64,000 nucleotides of DNA from PALSA-278 sp963760285 (GTDB taxonomy: Bacteria; Acidobacteriota; Terriglobia; Acidiferrales; UBA7541): the NCBI GenBank assembly GCA_963760285.1, contig CAVXCI010000003.1, positions 868,001 through 932,000 on the forward strand, read 5' to 3'. This document shows positions 43,756 through 52,886 of this stretch, one piece after another. The notes beneath the pieces were generated by a model that was not told where the DNA came from, did no database searches, and worked only from the letters and a program-made list of their open reading frames with translations. How positions within the stretch are numbered: position 1 is the stretch's first letter; every line of letters starts with the position of its first letter. The translations under genes were made by a program, and so were the position numbers.

Positions 43756-43928
43756 ATGAATTCTTCTCCTGACTCTTATGAATGTTCAGCGGAAACCGTC
43801 TGTCTCAATTCGTTCCGCGCCCGGATGAAACGCGCGGGCTCTCACAACCGTGAAGCCTGCGAATCGCACCTTGCCCCGTACGCGCGGGCTAGACCTCCAG
43901 TATGCCGCGAGCAGTTTCAGAAATGCAA

Positions 43929-43968
43929 ACGGCCATTTTCGCGCGTGTACCCGGGCAAAAATGGCCGT
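43929..43968 (-). terminator. Strong hairpin between GWxTD-like genes
   Basis: ACGGCCATTTT (43929-43939) and AAAATGGCCGT (43958-43968) form a perfect 11-bp stem around an 18-base loop. It lies 23 bases after the stop of the gene at 43992-44744 and before the start of the next pair. It ends in A/T pairs rather than a free U-run. Confidence 0.65.
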
Positions 43969-43991
43969 CCAAGACAAAACAGGATCTGCTG

Positions 43992-44744
43992 TTAGAGATC
44001 GACGCCCTGTTTATCCACCATCTTGGTGACATCAAATCCGGTGATGATGTTGCCATCTCCGACGTGTGCGTAAAAATCCACGCGTTTCTCGCCCGGCGGA
44101 ATCGTAGGAGAACCCGAAGCGTTCTTCAGGGGAAAATGGAAGATGGCCGCGGAGACGCGTCCATTGGAATCGCGCGTGTACTCCACCCGCGAGGGCGGGA
44201 TCTTTTCCTTGTTGGACTTCAACTGGATGTAGACAGTAGTCATGAAGCTCTGCTCGGTGCGCTGGTCAAAAATGGACATGTCCGCGCCGTGTACCATGAT
44301 TTCATAGTCGCCGGGTCCCGCAGCCACCTGGCTCTTGGCGACATCTTCGGTTTCCCTTCCGAGCAACACGGAGCGCTGGGCAGCCGCTTCGCGGACCGTC
44401 TTTGCAGACCACCAGACCACGACATAAGTTTTTGGCGCGCGGGGGTCGTTTAACGTCTGCTCATGTTCACCTGGAAGGACAGTTCCCACACCGCTGGCGC
44501 CAGCCGTTCCTGAGCCACCTTCACCAACCACGGCGCCTGAGCTACCCAGATTCTCATTGCCTTGAAGATGGAGCGTTCCTCCGACATTCGGAATCACTTT
44601 GGCCCACGGAGAACCCTGGAGAATCTCCAGGACGTCCTTTTGGTCCCATTGATCATAGGGCTTGGTCTTCCAAGGCTCGCCACCGGCGATAATCAGCCCG
44701 GCGGCCATAAGGATCAGGGAGCCCGCTGTGAGGTGCTTTTTCAT
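43992..44744 (-). CDS. GWxTD-like exported protein, paralogue 1
   Basis: A protein of 250 residues: signal sequence (SLILMAAGLIIAGG), EPWKTKPYDQWDQKDVLEIL and QGSPWAKVI, a Gly/Ser-rich insert, YVVVWWSAKTVREAAAQRSVLL, YEIMVHGADMSIFD, and the ending DVTKMVDKQGVDL. ATG 44744 is five bases after GGAGGACGAA. It is the first of three paralogues on the minus strand. Confidence 0.75.
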   Translation of the reverse strand: MKKHLTAGSLILMAAGLIIAGGEPWKTKPYDQWDQKDVLEILQGSPWAKVIPNVGGTLHLQGNENLGSSGAVVGEGGSGTAGASGVGTVLPGEHEQTLNDPRAPKTYVVVWWSAKTVREAAAQRSVLLGRETEDVAKSQVAAGPGDYEIMVHGADMSIFDQRTEQSFMTTVYIQLKSNKEKIPPSRVEYTRDSNGRVSAAIFHFPLKNASGSPTIPPGEKRVDFYAHVGDGNIITGFDVTKMVDKQGVDL

Positions 44745-44789
44745 TTCGTCCTCCAATAGATTATTACTTTAGCGCGGCTGTAACTCAAA

Positions 44790-45806
44790 CTACTGATGCC
44801 GCAACCGGCGGGATCGTTCCGCCCGCACAATTTTTTCGATGCGATATACCGGCTTTTCGTTCGCCTCGAAATATGTGCGCATCATCAGTTCGCCCAAGAG
44901 GCCGACGGCCAGCAGCTGCACTCCGAAGAGAATCATCATCATGCCCAGTACCATCAGGGGTCCGTGCTGCGCGAAGAGGTCAAAATCCATGCCATAACGG
45001 ATCTTCTCACCGAAGAGAAACAGCATAATTCCCCCGCCGCCCACCATTCCGGCTAAACCCGTGGGGCCAAAAAAGTGAAGGGGCCGGCTCATATAGCGGA
45101 TAAGGAATCGGATGGTAAGCAGGTCAAACATCACGCGAAATGTCCGCGAAATGCCATAATGCGATTTTCCGGCGGGCCGCTCGATGTTGTTGATGGGGAC
45201 TTCCACAACCCTGGCGCCATTCCAGGCGGCCAGCGCGGGAATAAAGCGGTGCAATTCTCCATAGAGGCGAATGTCTTTGATGGTATCCCGGCGGTAGGCC
45301 TTGAACGTAGTCCCGAAATCGTGGATGTTCACACCGGAGAGGCGGGCCATCAACCAGTTGGCGATACGGGAGGGAAGTCGGCGGAGCAGAAAATTGTCCA
45401 CGCGCTTGCTCCGCCAGCCGCTTACGATGTCCGCATCGCTGGCCTCCATCATATCAAGGAGTACGGGGATTTCCGCCGGATTGTGCTGCAGGTCGCCGTC
45501 CATGGAAAGAATGATGTCCCCCGAGGCATAGTCGAAGCCCGCCGCCAAGGCCACGGTCTGACCGTAATTGCGCTTTAGGCGCACCGCCACAACGCGTGGG
45601 TCCAGCTCGGCGATGTCGGAAAGAATTTGCGGGGTGGCATCTCCACTGTGATCGTCCACGAACACGAATTCGACAGGTTCGTAGCGGTGGGTCATCACGT
45701 CCGAAAGGAGCTGATAAAGCTTCAGGACGCTGTCCTGTTCATCGTGGAAGGGGACCACGATCGAGTATTTAGGGGGCCTAATTTCCAAGTCTTCCACTCT
45801 TCTCAC
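44790..45806 (-). CDS. Family 2 glycosyltransferase with two membrane segments (ArnC/DPM1-like)
   Basis: A protein of 338 residues. The GT-A domain has SIVVPFHDEQDSV, VDDHSGD, the NYGQTVALAAGFDYASGD segment and DGDLQHNP, followed by two C-terminal membrane segments (MVGGGGIMLFLFG and LMVLGMMMILFGVQLLAVGLLGELMM). Such enzymes transfer a sugar to undecaprenyl phosphate. The frame begins at GTG 45806 and overlaps the end of the upstream deacetylase gene by 29 bases, so the true start may be slightly downstream. Confidence 0.92.
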   Translation of the reverse strand: MRRVEDLEIRPPKYSIVVPFHDEQDSVLKLYQLLSDVMTHRYEPVEFVFVDDHSGDATPQILSDIAELDPRVVAVRLKRNYGQTVALAAGFDYASGDIILSMDGDLQHNPAEIPVLLDMMEASDADIVSGWRSKRVDNFLLRRLPSRIANWLMARLSGVNIHDFGTTFKAYRRDTIKDIRLYGELHRFIPALAAWNGARVVEVPINNIERPAGKSHYGISRTFRVMFDLLTIRFLIRYMSRPLHFFGPTGLAGMVGGGGIMLFLFGEKIRYGMDFDLFAQHGPLMVLGMMMILFGVQLLAVGLLGELMMRTYFEANEKPVYRIEKIVRAERSRRLRHQ

Positions 45807-46671
45807 CCAACTCCCTATAGCTTACCAATTGGACGCTACAACCATTCAGAACGTTGCGCAAAATGGGGTTCAAAAGCGCCTCCAATTCAAACTGGCGCTG
45901 GTCGGCGAGGCGCGTCCCGGTATCGCGCAGCGCGGCATCGCATTCGCCCGGATGGCACATCAATTCCGCTGTTCCATCCGGCAACTCTTCCAACAGGCGG
46001 CGTATTCCATCCGCGTTTAAGTAACCAGTGGCAGTGACGCCATAAAAGCGGTCCGGCGAGAGCAGACTATTTTGTCTTCCGAAGCGATCGAACTTCCATT
46101 CCGCGGCGTGGGCCGCAAATGCGCCTATTCGCTGCGCGAACCCCGCGCCGTTGCAACTGCTTCCGGTGGCATGCCAGATATCGGCCCAGTTTTCAAATGG
46201 GCGCCGCCACTTGCGAACGCCGGTCTGCGCCGCGACCTCCGCCAGCGCCTCCATCACCACGGGATGGCAATGCGTGTGCTTGTGAGTGTCGTAATGTGTG
46301 GGCTCAATGCCCGCACCGCGCATTTTCTGTATTTGCGCCAGCATCTCCCGGGATATCGCCGCCACGTCTACGCGGCGCATGGCAATTTTCATTACCAATG
46401 CCGGAAGCGAGCGCGGCAGGAGACCATCCTCGTCCGCCAGGGGACCAATCTCCTCGCGCGGCGCAATGGCATGGCCGCCAACCAGAACCAGATGGCATCC
46501 CACTCCGAGGGCCGGATTCGCGGCGGCGAGGCCCACGGCATCGGCAAAGGCCGGCGCGTTGGCCATTAACGTTGCACTGGTCAGAATTCCCTGCTGAAAC
46601 GCCCTGATGATTCCGCGATTGACGCCCTCGGTGAGCCCAAAATCATCAGCGTTGACGATCAACTGCTTCAT
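45778..46671 (-). CDS. ChbG/HpnK-family carbohydrate deacetylase
   Basis: A 297-residue YdjC-fold enzyme. LIVNADDFGLTEGVNRGI gives the two metal-binding Asp, GCHLVLVGG and HYDTHKHTHCHPVV the histidines, and AELMCHPGE the C-terminal His. The family removes acetyl groups from N-acetylglucosamine-containing substrates; HpnK members act near hopanoid genes. Here it overlaps a polyprenyl-phosphate glycosyltransferase gene, so the substrate is likely a lipid-linked aminosugar. No hopanoid genes are in view. Confidence 0.92.
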   Translation of the reverse strand: MKQLIVNADDFGLTEGVNRGIIRAFQQGILTSATLMANAPAFADAVGLAAANPALGVGCHLVLVGGHAIAPREEIGPLADEDGLLPRSLPALVMKIAMRRVDVAAISREMLAQIQKMRGAGIEPTHYDTHKHTHCHPVVMEALAEVAAQTGVRKWRRPFENWADIWHATGSSCNGAGFAQRIGAFAAHAAEWKFDRFGRQNSLLSPDRFYGVTATGYLNADGIRRLLEELPDGTAELMCHPGECDAALRDTGTRLADQRQFELEALLNPILRNVLNGCSVQLVSYRELGEKSGRLGN

Positions 46672-46820
46672 CTTCCAGGCCGGGGGCTCCCTCGGGAAAT
46701 TGAATCATACCATGTGATTGCGCGGACAAAGCGGCGATGGGTTCCAGCCGGGCATGAGTGCCGTGTTGTCAGCACGATGGAGGCAAGTCAAACGTACGCC
46801 GCGCGCAATGCTGCTCCGGA

Positions 46821-46844
46821 GTTTTCAACAGTTCTGTTGAAAAC
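46821..46844. repeat. Palindrome GTTTTCAACAG-TT-CTGTTGAAAAC
   Basis: A perfect 11-bp inverted repeat with a two-base centre, directly followed by CCTTGTGGAAA, a sequence like a relaxed DnaA box (TGTGGA-type). It lies in a 354-base gap between the deacetylase and a minus-strand gene. Function unknown. Confidence 0.5.
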
Positions 46845-47025
46845 CTTGTGGAAATCACCCCATTTGGATTGTTAACACCGCATGAATGAAACTCTTAGTG
46901 CTCTTTGCACAAACATGGGGCAAATCCGAAATGCGAGAGCGGCCATGCTGTGTTTTTCGCACGCGACTGATGCTGCAGAAATAATTCCGCGCGCGCGCCG
47001 GGCACTGAACGGCGCAAGAATCACG

Positions 47026-47466
47026 TCAATACCAGTGGGTGACCTCGCCCAATTGAATGTTGATCACTTCCTCGGCCTGTTCCACGTCGTACCACTTGCC
47101 GTAAGTGTTCCAGTGCGGAGCAACCACCTGAACCATGACTTTTCCGCGAGGGATTTCCGGAACTTTCACGTGGCCGTCGTCGTCGGTTTTCAAGTCCATC
47201 TCCACCAACTTGGCGCTGCCGGGCTTTTCGGGATAACGGACGTATACGCTGGCGTTTCCAACCGGCTTGTTGTCTTTTCCCCCAGTGACAACGATTTGCA
47301 AGCGTGCGGTCCCGGAGTCCTGGTTTTTCTGGTCGTCGCTGGGGGCGTGGCGTGTGGCACAAAGCGGAGAGGCAACCGCGCTGAACGCCAAGGACGTAAC
47401 CAACGGGAGAACAATCGCAATTCCCTGCCGCCAGAACCGGGGGCCAACAGTTCGATGCCTACTCAT
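47026..47466 (-). CDS. Exported carboxypeptidase-regulatory-like (Ig-like) protein
   Basis: A protein of 146 residues. Signal peptide (IAIVLPLVTSLAFSAVASPL), then a small beta domain: ARLQIVVTGGKDNKPVGNASVYVRY, LKTDDDGHVKVPEIPRGKVMVQVVAPHWNTYGKWYDV, VINIQLGE. This is the pattern of CarboxypepD_reg-like domains. ATG 47466 follows AAGAGGCGA. Transcribed divergently from the TPR gene. Confidence 0.75.
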   Translation of the reverse strand: MSRHRTVGPRFWRQGIAIVLPLVTSLAFSAVASPLCATRHAPSDDQKNQDSGTARLQIVVTGGKDNKPVGNASVYVRYPEKPGSAKLVEMDLKTDDDGHVKVPEIPRGKVMVQVVAPHWNTYGKWYDVEQAEEVINIQLGEVTHWY

Positions 47467-47548
47467 AGAGAAATCGCCTCTTGTGTGCATCCCATGCCGC
47501 GAGCCCTAGGGTTGCTTTAGTCCGGCATTGGATAGGATGATATGCACC

Positions 47549-48103
47549 ATGCCAGATGCAGTCAACCAGCTCCTGGCACGGGCCACTCAAGCTCGACGAG
47601 AGAACCGTCCCGCCGATGCCAAGAGGGATCTGACGGAGGCCGTGGAGATCTGCCGCCGATCTAACGTCCCATCGCAACTGGCGATTGCTCTAGCCGATCT
47701 GGGCCAAATTGAGCGGGACCTGCATCACAGCGATGCCGCGCTGCAGCACTATGAGGAGGCCGTCGCCATCTGGCGGGCGGAGGGCGATCCGCTGAAGCTG
47801 GCTCATACCGTCCGGCACGTGGGCGATATCCAACGCAGTGAAGGGCGCATGGAACTGGCGGAACCCTGCTACCGCGAAGCTCTCAATCTATATCGCGGTA
47901 ATGAGCAAACTCCGCCGCTCGACCTGGCGAATGCCATTCGTGGCATGGCGCTGCTCAAGGAGGGCGTTGGCGAGGGTGAGCAAGCGAGGCCGCTCTGGAC
48001 AGAAGCGCGGGATCTTTATGCGACCGTCGGCGTGAAAGAGGGCGTCGCTGAATGCAACCGCCGACTCGCCCTTCCAGATTCCCCTGATACCCCAAAGTCG
48101 TAG
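47549..48103 (+). CDS. Tetratricopeptide-repeat protein
   Basis: A 184-residue protein made of about four TPR units (for example AIALADLGQIERDLHHSDAA, LKLAHTVRHVGDIQRSEGRM, DLANAIRGMALLKEGVGEGE). It is hydrophilic and probably cytoplasmic, an adaptor. The start could be ATG 47549 or one seven codons earlier; neither has a strong ribosome-binding site. Confidence 0.85.
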   Translation: MPDAVNQLLARATQARRENRPADAKRDLTEAVEICRRSNVPSQLAIALADLGQIERDLHHSDAALQHYEEAVAIWRAEGDPLKLAHTVRHVGDIQRSEGRMELAEPCYREALNLYRGNEQTPPLDLANAIRGMALLKEGVGEGEQARPLWTEARDLYATVGVKEGVAECNRRLALPDSPDTPKS

Positions 48104-48266
48104 CTCCATTTCCGCGGCGGCACGCCCCCTATCCCATAATTTGACCGCTCGAGGAGGCTGCGCTACCTTCAATTGGCAAGACAGACCAGCCGGAAGATGG
48201 CATCTGCCCCACCGGTTTGCAAGGGTTCGCCCTTGGCCAACGCACTAGAGCCACTTCGGAGGAATT

Positions 48267-49406
48267 ATGGGATTTTCAACAGATGCCATTCACGTGGGGC
48301 AGGAGCCTGATCCGGCCACGGGCGCAATTGTGGCACCGATTTACCAAACGTCCACCTATGTGGCCAAGGCGCTGGGCGAGAACTCCGGCTACGACTACGC
48401 GCGGACCAATCATCCCAACCGCAAGGCGCTGGAACGGACGCTGGCCAAGCTGGAGGGAGGGAGCGCGGCATACGCGTTTTCGTCGGGGATGGCGGGGATT
48501 GACGCGGTGTTTCGTCTGCTGCGTCCGGGAGACCACACAATTCTGTCCGAGGCTGTATATGGCGGAGTGTTTCGCCTGACCACGCTGCTGCTAAGGGATT
48601 TCGGGCTGGAGTTTAGCTACGTGGATACATCGCGCGTCGCCAACGTTGAAAAGGCGCTGCGGCCGAACACCCGGATGGTCTATGTGGAGACGCCCACGAA
48701 CCCCACGATGATTGTCACCGATCTGGCGGCCGTTGGAGAGCTGGCGCGGAAACGGAACCTAACCTTCGTGGTGGACAACACCTTCCTCAGTCCTTATTTC
48801 CAGCAGCCGATTGCTTTGGGGGCGCACATCGTGGTGCATTCGATGACCAAGTACCTGAACGGCCACAGCGACTGCACCGGCGGCGCGGTGGTCCTGACGA
48901 GGACGGCGGACGCGGAGAAAATTTATTTCGTGCAACGCTCGGCGGGAGCGGGGCTGGCGCCCATGGACTGTTTCCTGGTTTCGCGGGGAATTAAGACGCT
49001 GGCGGTTCGCATGGAGCGGCATGACTCCAACGGCATGGCCGTGGCGCGGTTCCTGGAAAAGCATCCCAAGGTGAAGCAGGTGATTTATCCGGGGCTGGCA
49101 TCGCATCCGCAGCATGAAGTCGCCAAGCGACAGCAACGCGGATTCGGCGGAATGCTTTCCTTCGACCTGGGATCACTGGAAGCGGCGCGCAACCTGCTGA
49201 ATCACGTGCGGTTGTGCTCGCTGGCGGAGAGCCTGGGGGGAGTGGAAACACTGATTTCGCATCCCGCAATGATGACCCACGCCTCCATGCCGGCGGAGGT
49301 GCGGCAGCAGATCGGAATTACCGACGGGTTGGTGCGGCTGTCCGTGGGAATCGAGGACGTGGAAGATTTGACCGCAGACCTGGATCAGGCGCTGGCGCAC
49401 GTGTAG
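48267..49406 (+). CDS. Trans-sulfuration PLP enzyme (cystathionine synthase/lyase family)
   Basis: A 379-residue Cys/Met-metabolism PLP enzyme. STDAIHVGQEPDPATGAIVAPIYQTSTY at the start, YDYARTNHPNR (phosphate-binding YxR), SGMAGIDAVF, VVDNTFLSPYFQQP, and the Schiff-base Lys195 in VHSMTKYLNGHSD. LSVGIEDVEDL ends the domain. It could be cystathionine gamma-synthase, beta-lyase or gamma-lyase; sequence alone does not separate them. GGAGGAA lies just before ATG 48267. Confidence 0.93.
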   Translation: MGFSTDAIHVGQEPDPATGAIVAPIYQTSTYVAKALGENSGYDYARTNHPNRKALERTLAKLEGGSAAYAFSSGMAGIDAVFRLLRPGDHTILSEAVYGGVFRLTTLLLRDFGLEFSYVDTSRVANVEKALRPNTRMVYVETPTNPTMIVTDLAAVGELARKRNLTFVVDNTFLSPYFQQPIALGAHIVVHSMTKYLNGHSDCTGGAVVLTRTADAEKIYFVQRSAGAGLAPMDCFLVSRGIKTLAVRMERHDSNGMAVARFLEKHPKVKQVIYPGLASHPQHEVAKRQQRGFGGMLSFDLGSLEAARNLLNHVRLCSLAESLGGVETLISHPAMMTHASMPAEVRQQIGITDGLVRLSVGIEDVEDLTADLDQALAHV

Positions 49407-49457
49407 TTTCCGAAAGAAATTCAAAGACAACCAATTATAGAGAGGGCGTCCTGCGCG

Positions 49458-49868
49458 TCATTCCTCAGATTGTGCGCTAGCGGGTACCCGTCTGGCGGCG
49501 TTGGCGGCGGCTTTGGCGCGGCGTCGAATTCTTCCTGTGCTCGCTCGGGGGGTAAGGGAATCGGCAAGCCACGCAATGTATCCGGCCGAGCCGTGAGCGA
49601 TGGGCAGTGCGAGAATTTCAGGCACATCGTAGCTGTGAAGCGCGCGGACGCGGCGCTCCAAAGCAGGCAAATGGCGGCGGGAAGTTTTCACCAGAAGCAG
49701 GAATTCGCGGGCGGTCTCGATTTTCCCCTTCCAACGATAAATTGATTCGACTGGCGTACTGAGGATGTTTACGCAGGCGGCCAGTTTTTCGCTGATCAGA
49801 ATCCGGGCGATGCGCCGGGCTTCGCGGCGGCTGCAGCAGGTGACGAGGACGATATGCTTGTCCGTCAT
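49458..49868 (-). CDS. cutA: CutA1 divalent-ion tolerance family protein
   Basis: A protein of 136 residues: the 105-residue CutA domain (VLVTCCSRREARRIARILISEKLAACVNI, ESIYRWKGKIETAREFLLLVKTS, LHSYDVPEILALPIAHGSAGYIAWL) plus a basic, alanine-rich tail. CutA forms PII-like trimers and is linked to metal tolerance, although its true role is debated. It is divergent from the phosphohexomutase gene, with 79 bases between starts. Confidence 0.94.
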   Translation of the reverse strand: MTDKHIVLVTCCSRREARRIARILISEKLAACVNILSTPVESIYRWKGKIETAREFLLLVKTSRRHLPALERRVRALHSYDVPEILALPIAHGSAGYIAWLADSLTPRASTGRIRRRAKAAANAARRVPASAQSEE

Positions 49869-49947
49869 TGGCTTAATAAGCTCAGGATTCAAAATCCGCG
49901 CAGTTTGTGAACGCCGGCGCGCGCGGACCACGATACAATACCGGCCT

Positions 49948-51361
49948 GTGAGCGGCAATGCGATACATTTCGGCACGTCCGGATGGCGGGCGGTGATTGG
50001 CGACGGATTTACCTTCGGAGGAGTGCGCGTCGCCAGCGGGGCCATTGCCGGACATCTGAAAAAACGAAAAAAACGGCCGCACGTGCTGGTGGGATACGAC
50101 CGGCGTTTTCTTTCGCCGGAGTTTGCCCTGGCGGCGGCGCGCGTGCTGCACGCTGAAGAGTGCAAAGTTTTGCTGAGCGACGCCGCGGTTCCCACACCGG
50201 CGCTGGCGTTTGAAATACGGCGGGCCGGCGCGGACGGCGCCATCAACATCACCGCCAGCCACAATCCCGCGGATTATAACGGCCTGAAATTTTCCGGCGC
50301 GGATGGCGGACCGGCACTGCCGGAAGTTACAAGCGATCTGGAACAACGTGCGGCCGCGATGGGCGCGAAAGCAGGGGAAGATTCCGGCGAGCACGATGCC
50401 GGCAACGGTCAGCCCTTCAATCCACGCGAGGACTATTTCCGGCAACTGGAGCGGCTCGTGCGGTTCGATGTGATTGGCAAGAGCGGCGCGAAGTTCGTCT
50501 GCGACGCGCTGCACGGCTGCGGGGCCGGTTATCTGGATGAAATTCTGCGGCGGCACGGCGTGGAAGTGAAGCCGATCCGCATGGAGCGCGACGTGCTGTT
50601 CGACGGCACGGCGCCCGACCCATCGGAGGAGAACACTGCTCCGCTGCGCGAAGCGGTGAAATCGCACGGTATGGCGGCGGGACTGGCAACGGATGGCGAC
50701 GCGGATCGCTTTGGAATTGTGGACAGCGACGGCTCGTATGTATCGCCCAACTACATTCTGGCGCTGGTGTTCGACTACTTGATTCAAACGCGCGAAAGCA
50801 AGGGCGGCGCGGCACGGAGCGTGGCCACCACGCATCTGGTTGACGCGGTGGCGCGGCTGTGGGGGCGGCAGGTGTATCAAACGCCGGTGGGATTCAAATA
50901 TATCGGCGCACAGCTGTTGGAAGACAACATTCTGCTGGGCGGAGAGGAAAGTTCGGGGATGACCATCGAAGGGCACGTGCCGGAGAAAGACGGAATTCTG
51001 GCGTGCCTGCTGGTGGCGGAGATGATTGTGGCGCGGGGAACATCGCTGGGTGAACAATTGCGCGATCTTTTTCGGCGGGTAGGCGCGGAATACTGGCCCG
51101 TGCGGTTGAACATTCCGCTGCCGGAAAGCGCGATTGAGGTCACGCACAAACGGCTGGGCCGGGAGTTCCAGGAATTCGACGGACGTCGCGTGACGCACAC
51201 CGACCGGACGGATGGGTTGCAACTGACGTTTGATGACGGGGCGTGGATTTTGATGCGGCCCTCGGGGACGGAGCCGCTGGTGCGGGTTTACGCCGAAGCA
51301 GGAACGGAAGCGGAGGCGCGACGGCCTGGCCGCCAGCGCAAGAAAATGGGTGACGCAATGA
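49948..51361 (+). CDS. Alpha-D-phosphohexomutase (phosphoglucomutase/phosphomannomutase family), frame lost near its end
   Basis: A protein of about 470 residues. The start GTG 49948 gives SGNAIHFGTSGWRAV. The phosphoserine is in TASHNPADYNG (Ser104), the Mg site in DGDADRFG, the sugar loop in GGEESSG and the phosphate loop in RPSGTEPL. An extra base in the GACGGCCTGG region (51320-51330) moves the frame. Without it the protein would end ARRLAASARKWVTQ at TGA 51359-51361, overlapping the next ATG by four bases, as expected. As given, the frame runs on into the following gene. Substrate (glucose, mannose or glucosamine phosphate) is uncertain. Confidence 0.9.
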
Positions 51362-51729
51362 AAACACAATTCTCGGCGGGACAGTGGTTACGAGAACATT
51401 CCAGCGGACTGCTGGTGGTGGCGTGCTCGTTCCTGCTGCTGCAGGACGTCTTTGGCGCGCACGGATTGATGGCCATGCAGAGGTCGCGGCGGGAGGCGGC
51501 TCACGTGCGACAGGAAATCAAACAACTGGACGACGAAAACCGCGAATTGGAAACCCACATCCACGCTCTGAAAAGCGATCCGGGCACCATCGAGTGCATT
51601 GCCCGCGAACAGATGGGGCTGGCGCGCCCGGGAGAAAATGTATTCAAGCTTCCGCAAACCGGAAAGCCGGACGACAACAGCGATCCCTGCCTGGAATCCA
51701 GCACGCCAGTGCCTGTTAGCCAGCACTGA
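51358..51729 (+). CDS. FtsB/DivIC-like septum protein
   Basis: A protein of 123 residues: a short cytoplasmic head, one membrane segment (SSGLLVVACSFLLLQDVFG), a coiled coil (REAAHVRQEIKQLDDENRELETHIHALK) and the family end DPGTIECIAREQMGLARPGE. FtsB/DivIC links FtsL and FtsQ in the division complex. ATG 51358 overlaps the intended stop of the mutase gene. The C-terminal tail is unstructured. The apparent fusion with the mutase is probably due to a one-base indel. Confidence 0.88.
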   Translation: MKTQFSAGQWLREHSSGLLVVACSFLLLQDVFGAHGLMAMQRSRREAAHVRQEIKQLDDENRELETHIHALKSDPGTIECIAREQMGLARPGENVFKLPQTGKPDDNSDPCLESSTPVPVSQH

Positions 51730-51773
51730 CAGCGACACAGATAACATCCAAACAATTAAATCCGCGTATCTGA

Positions 51774-52886
51774 TCAGGACTGCGGGGCGGGTGCGGGCGG
51801 ACGTCGGAAGCGGGACTCCCCCAAAGCGCGTAGCCGCGGCCAGTTGGTGCGCGCCAGCGAAAGCACCAGCATGGCCAGGAAAATAATGAGCAAGCCGAGC
51901 GAGGCCATGGGAATGGTCTGCGAGCGCTTGGTGAGAATGGAAAAGCGGCCGTAGACGAATTCGATATGCACCCAGTAGACCAGCAGTGAAGTCTGGCCAA
52001 GCTGGACAATGGGGCTGAATCCCACCTGCCCCAGTCCCCAACGACACCAAACATAGACCACCCAGAGAATCATCAGCAGAACGCCCACACGGACCATAAA
52101 GAAATTGGGACTGGTGTGCCAAAAATCGTAAACGGAGTAGAGCTGCAATGGTCGCGCGTCCAACCACAGACCCAATCTGTAAAATGCCGCGCCGACGACG
52201 CCGAAGAAAAGAGTGGTGAGCGCAACATTTTCGGTAGCCCATTTGCTGAACAACAGAAACCCCACGGCCAGGCCGGCGAAGGCGAAGGCTGTCCACGGAA
52301 AGATTGGAAACAGCCAGGGCTGTGGCTGGGCGTAAGTGTGGACGCCATTGATATAGGATTCGAGGAACCAGGGAAGAAAACGCGGACGCCAGGTGGTCCA
52401 CAACGGCGGAGTGGCCAGAGCGATGGCAGCGGAAACAGCGGCGGCCCATATCACGCTGGCGGTTCGGGTGTGCGAGAAACGGCAGACCACGCCCATCAGC
52501 ATTATCGAAACGCCAATAGTATTGAGGATGTCCACACGGAGGAGGTCGGTCCAGGGCGCCCCAGGCCAGCCGAGGACGAACTCCTGCAAACGGAAGAGCA
52601 AACCCAAGCCGAAAATTTCCGCGCCACGGCGAATGGTGGTTGCGGCGATGGTATTCGCGGAAGTCCCGCGCTGGCGGAGTTTGTCGGTGACCAGACCGAA
52701 GGAAACACCCGCCAGAAAAAGGAAGAGCGGAGCGGGCAGCGTACCGAGAAGCTGGGACCACTTCATGAACTGCGTCTCGCGGGCGGCGCCACCTAGCCAG
52801 GAATCGTAGCAATGCGTCTGGAACATCAGAACGCAAGCCAGCCCGCGCATCCAATCGATGTATGCCAACCGTCCGGTTTTGGGCAT
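51774..52886 (-). CDS. DUF1624/HGSNAT-like membrane acyltransferase
   Basis: A protein of about 370 residues with ten or more hydrophobic segments. It starts RLAYIDWMRGLACVLMFQTHCYD, matching the first helix and catalytic-site region of DUF1624/heparan-alpha-glucosaminide acetyltransferase-like proteins, and contains LLRVDILNTIGVSIMLMGV and SLLVYWVHIEFVYG. These enzymes acetylate sugars across the membrane. The start is placed at ATG 52886; an in-frame start further upstream would add a cysteine-rich leader and is less likely. Confidence 0.85.
   Translation of the reverse strand: MPKTGRLAYIDWMRGLACVLMFQTHCYDSWLGGAARETQFMKWSQLLGTLPAPLFLFLAGVSFGLVTDKLRQRGTSANTIAATTIRRGAEIFGLGLLFRLQEFVLGWPGAPWTDLLRVDILNTIGVSIMLMGVVCRFSHTRTASVIWAAAVSAAIALATPPLWTTWRPRFLPWFLESYINGVHTYAQPQPWLFPIFPWTAFAFAGLAVGFLLFSKWATENVALTTLFFGVVGAAFYRLGLWLDARPLQLYSVYDFWHTSPNFFMVRVGVLLMILWVVYVWCRWGLGQVGFSPIVQLGQTSLLVYWVHIEFVYGRFSILTKRSQTIPMASLGLLIIFLAMLVLSLARTNWPRLRALGESRFRRPPAPAPQS

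Noticed and set aside
49765..49947. Upstream extension of the phosphohexomutase frame
   Set aside because: It is antisense to cutA, and the family N-terminus (HFGTSGWR) begins right after GTG 49948.
50009..51369. Long minus-strand open frames opposite the phosphohexomutase
   Set aside because: The plus strand carries every catalytic motif of the mutase; the minus frames lack any known pattern.
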